From an uncultured Porphyromonadaceae bacterium (GTDB lineage: Bacteria > Bacteroidota > Bacteroidia > Bacteroidales > Muribaculaceae): 7,424 nt of DNA. The translations under genes and the position numbers were made by a program. Below, one piece after another: positions 6,586 through 7,424 of this stretch. The notes under the pieces were generated by a model. The model did no database searches. It had not been told where the DNA came from and worked only from the letters and a program-made list of their open reading frames with translations. Where the stretch lies: NCBI GenBank assembly GCA_902470475.1, contig CABRGT010000081.1, forward strand, positions 1 to 7,424, in the 5' to 3' direction. The stretch's first letter is position 1. Every line of letters starts with the position of its first letter.

Positions 6586-7290
6586 ATGAAAATTCTGAAA
6601 ATCTCGATCATCGCACTCCTGTGCGGAGCCTTCATGATAGGCGGTACAGGTTGCAACTCAATGACCAATACCGGTAAAGGCGCTCTGATCGGCGGCGGCG
6701 GCGGCGCAGGCCTCGGCGCAGGCCTCGGCGCTCTGATCGGCGGCGGCAAGGGAGCTGCGATAGGCGCAGCTGTAGGTGCGGCTGTAGGTGCAGGCGCCGG
6801 CACGCTGATAGGAAACAAGATGGACCGTCAGAAAAAAGAACTCGAGCAGCAGCTTGCCGACCAGGCAAAAGTCGAGCAGACGACCGACAAGAACGGACTC
6901 GCCGCAATCAAGGTCACTTTCGACGGCGGCATTCTGTTCCCCACCAACAGCTCAACTCTGAGCGAGCAGGCCAAGGCCGATCTATCGAAATTCGCCGCCA
7001 ACGTAGAAGCGAATCCCGACACCGACATTCATATCTACGGCTTCACCGACAACACCGGCACCCTGCAGGTCAACGAGCGCGTCGCCAACTCCCGCGCGGC
7101 AGCCGTGCTGAGCTATCTGGCAAACCAGGGTGTGTCGCCTACCCGCCTCTCGGCCCAGGGCGTTCCGATGGCCGACTACGTAGCCTCCAATGAGACTGCA
7201 GCCGGCCGCGCTCAGAACCGCCGCGTCGAAATCTACATCACAGCCAACAAGGCTATGATCCAGCAGGCCGAGGAAGGCACGCTGAAATAA
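6586..7290 (+). CDS. OmpA-family envelope protein with glycine zipper, probable lipoprotein
   Basis: Cell-envelope protein of 234 aa. Residues 1-22 form a signal sequence (KILK then a hydrophobic core) ending at Cys23 in GGTGCN. A lipoprotein is likely, though Gly at -3 is unusual for a lipobox. Residues about 31-77 are a glycine zipper (GALIGGGGGAGLGAGLGALIGGG and onward) that could insert in or pack against a membrane. A charged linker (79-100) leads to an OmpA C-terminal domain (about 106-218). That domain has YGFTDNTG and NSRAAAVLSYLANQGV, and ends NRRVEI. Asp155 and Arg170 are 15 residues apart, as are the E. coli OmpA diaminopimelate-binding Asp271 and Arg286, so peptidoglycan binding is expected. 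No acidic surface-export signal follows Cys23, so it likely faces the periplasm. It is a single-gene unit, divergent from the transporter and closed by a hairpin terminator. No Shine-Dalgarno sequence is seen; the start is A-rich. Confidence 0.92.
   Translation: MKILKISIIALLCGAFMIGGTGCNSMTNTGKGALIGGGGGAGLGAGLGALIGGGKGAAIGAAVGAAVGAGAGTLIGNKMDRQKKELEQQLADQAKVEQTTDKNGLAAIKVTFDGGILFPTNSSTLSEQAKADLSKFAANVEANPDTDIHIYGFTDNTGTLQVNERVANSRAAAVLSYLANQGVSPTRLSAQGVPMADYVASNETAAGRAQNRRVEIYITANKAMIQQAEEGTLK
6679..6791 (+). repeat. Short direct repeats encoding the glycine zipper
   Basis: A 21-base unit at 6679-6699 recurs exactly at 6727-6747, encoding GALIGGG both times. Between the copies, GCAGGCCTCGGC is repeated in tandem (6706-6717 and 6718-6729). 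Further on, GCTGTAGGTGC occurs at 6769-6779 and 6781-6791. All spacings are multiples of 3, so the frame would be kept if copies were gained or lost. The repeats lie wholly inside the OmpA-type gene. Confidence 0.8.
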
Positions 7291-7316
7291 CCCGATAATA
7301 AAATTTCAGACATCAG

Positions 7317-7358
7317 ACGCTCCGACACTGCATCCGCAATGCCGGAGCGTATTCTTTT
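7317..7358 (+). terminator. Intrinsic terminator of the OmpA-type gene
   Basis: ACGCTCCG (7317-7324) pairs with CGGAGCGT (7343-7350). Inside it GCAT (7330-7333) pairs with ATGC (7339-7342) around a 5-base loop, with five unpaired bases on the left side. The T-rich tail ATTCTTTTA follows. It begins 27 bases after the stop codon of the OmpA-type gene, a typical position. Confidence 0.8.
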
Positions 7359-7374
7359 ACGGATTGCAAATCGA

Positions 7375-7413
7375 GTAGGAGGTAAACACTAATCGCAGGT
7401 GTTTATCTCCTGC
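7375..7413. repeat. 15-bp inverted repeat near the right edge
   Basis: Bases 7375-7389 pair with 7399-7413 around a 9-base loop (TAATCGCAG). On the plus strand 13 pairs are Watson-Crick and two would be G-U. The tail TTTCGTGTTTA is only moderately T-rich. It may be a second terminator, a terminator for a converging gene beyond the window, or a structured leader of the next gene. No open frame is seen between 7291 and 7424. Confidence 0.6.
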
Positions 7414-7424
7414 TTTCGTGTTTA

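Noticed and set aside
6441..6818. Proline/alanine-rich 125-codon frame on the minus strand
   Set aside because: It is the reverse complement of the glycine-zipper codons; Gly/Ala codons read backwards give Pro/Ala.

Overview
The window most likely comes from a member of the Bacteroidales, possibly a Muribaculaceae-like gut bacterium; the order is well supported and the family is a guess. The reasons are the gene order RseC-like gene followed by rnfB-C-D-G-E-A, the Bacteroidetes-type -7 promoter element TAnnTTTG before the transcription units, mostly absent Shine-Dalgarno sequences, and a glycine-zipper/OmpA protein of a kind common in that order. Coding is dense, and the genes look rich in G+C while the spacers are A/T-rich.

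Bases 1-5366 hold a seven-gene operon, all on the minus strand. It reads, from its promoter leftwards, rseC-like, rnfB, rnfC, rnfD, rnfG, rnfE, rnfA. Together rnfBCDGEA encode all six subunits of the Rnf complex, a membrane ferredoxin:NAD+ oxidoreductase that couples electron flow from reduced ferredoxin to NAD+ with outward Na+ or H+ pumping. RnfB (polyferredoxin) takes electrons from ferredoxin. RnfA and RnfE hold the intramembrane Fe-S centre. RnfD and RnfG carry covalent FMN, and RnfC carries Fe-S clusters and the NAD/FMN site. Every expected cofactor ligand motif I looked for is present, so the complex should be functional. The genes are tightly packed: three ATGA overlaps, one 20-base overlap, and gaps of only 3 and 9 bases. 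The leading rseC-like gene starts at GTG and is preceded by a clear promoter at about 5415-5439.

Bases 5530-6459 (minus strand) encode a ten-helix EamA/DMT-family transporter of unknown substrate, under its own promoter. A 126-base divergent spacer (6460-6585) separates it from a plus-strand gene (6586-7290). That gene encodes an envelope protein with a signal sequence, a glycine zipper and a peptidoglycan-binding OmpA domain. It is followed by a strong hairpin terminator (about 7317-7358) and a second 15-bp inverted repeat near the window edge.

I found no tRNA, rRNA, CRISPR array, insertion sequence, prophage gene or defence system, and no stretch over 300 bases without a gene. The content is ordinary core metabolism and envelope function. 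The points most worth a second look are the RseC-like cysteine protein leading the Rnf operon, the extra cysteines in RnfB, the atypical lipobox with repeat-encoded glycine zipper, and the inverted repeat at the right edge.
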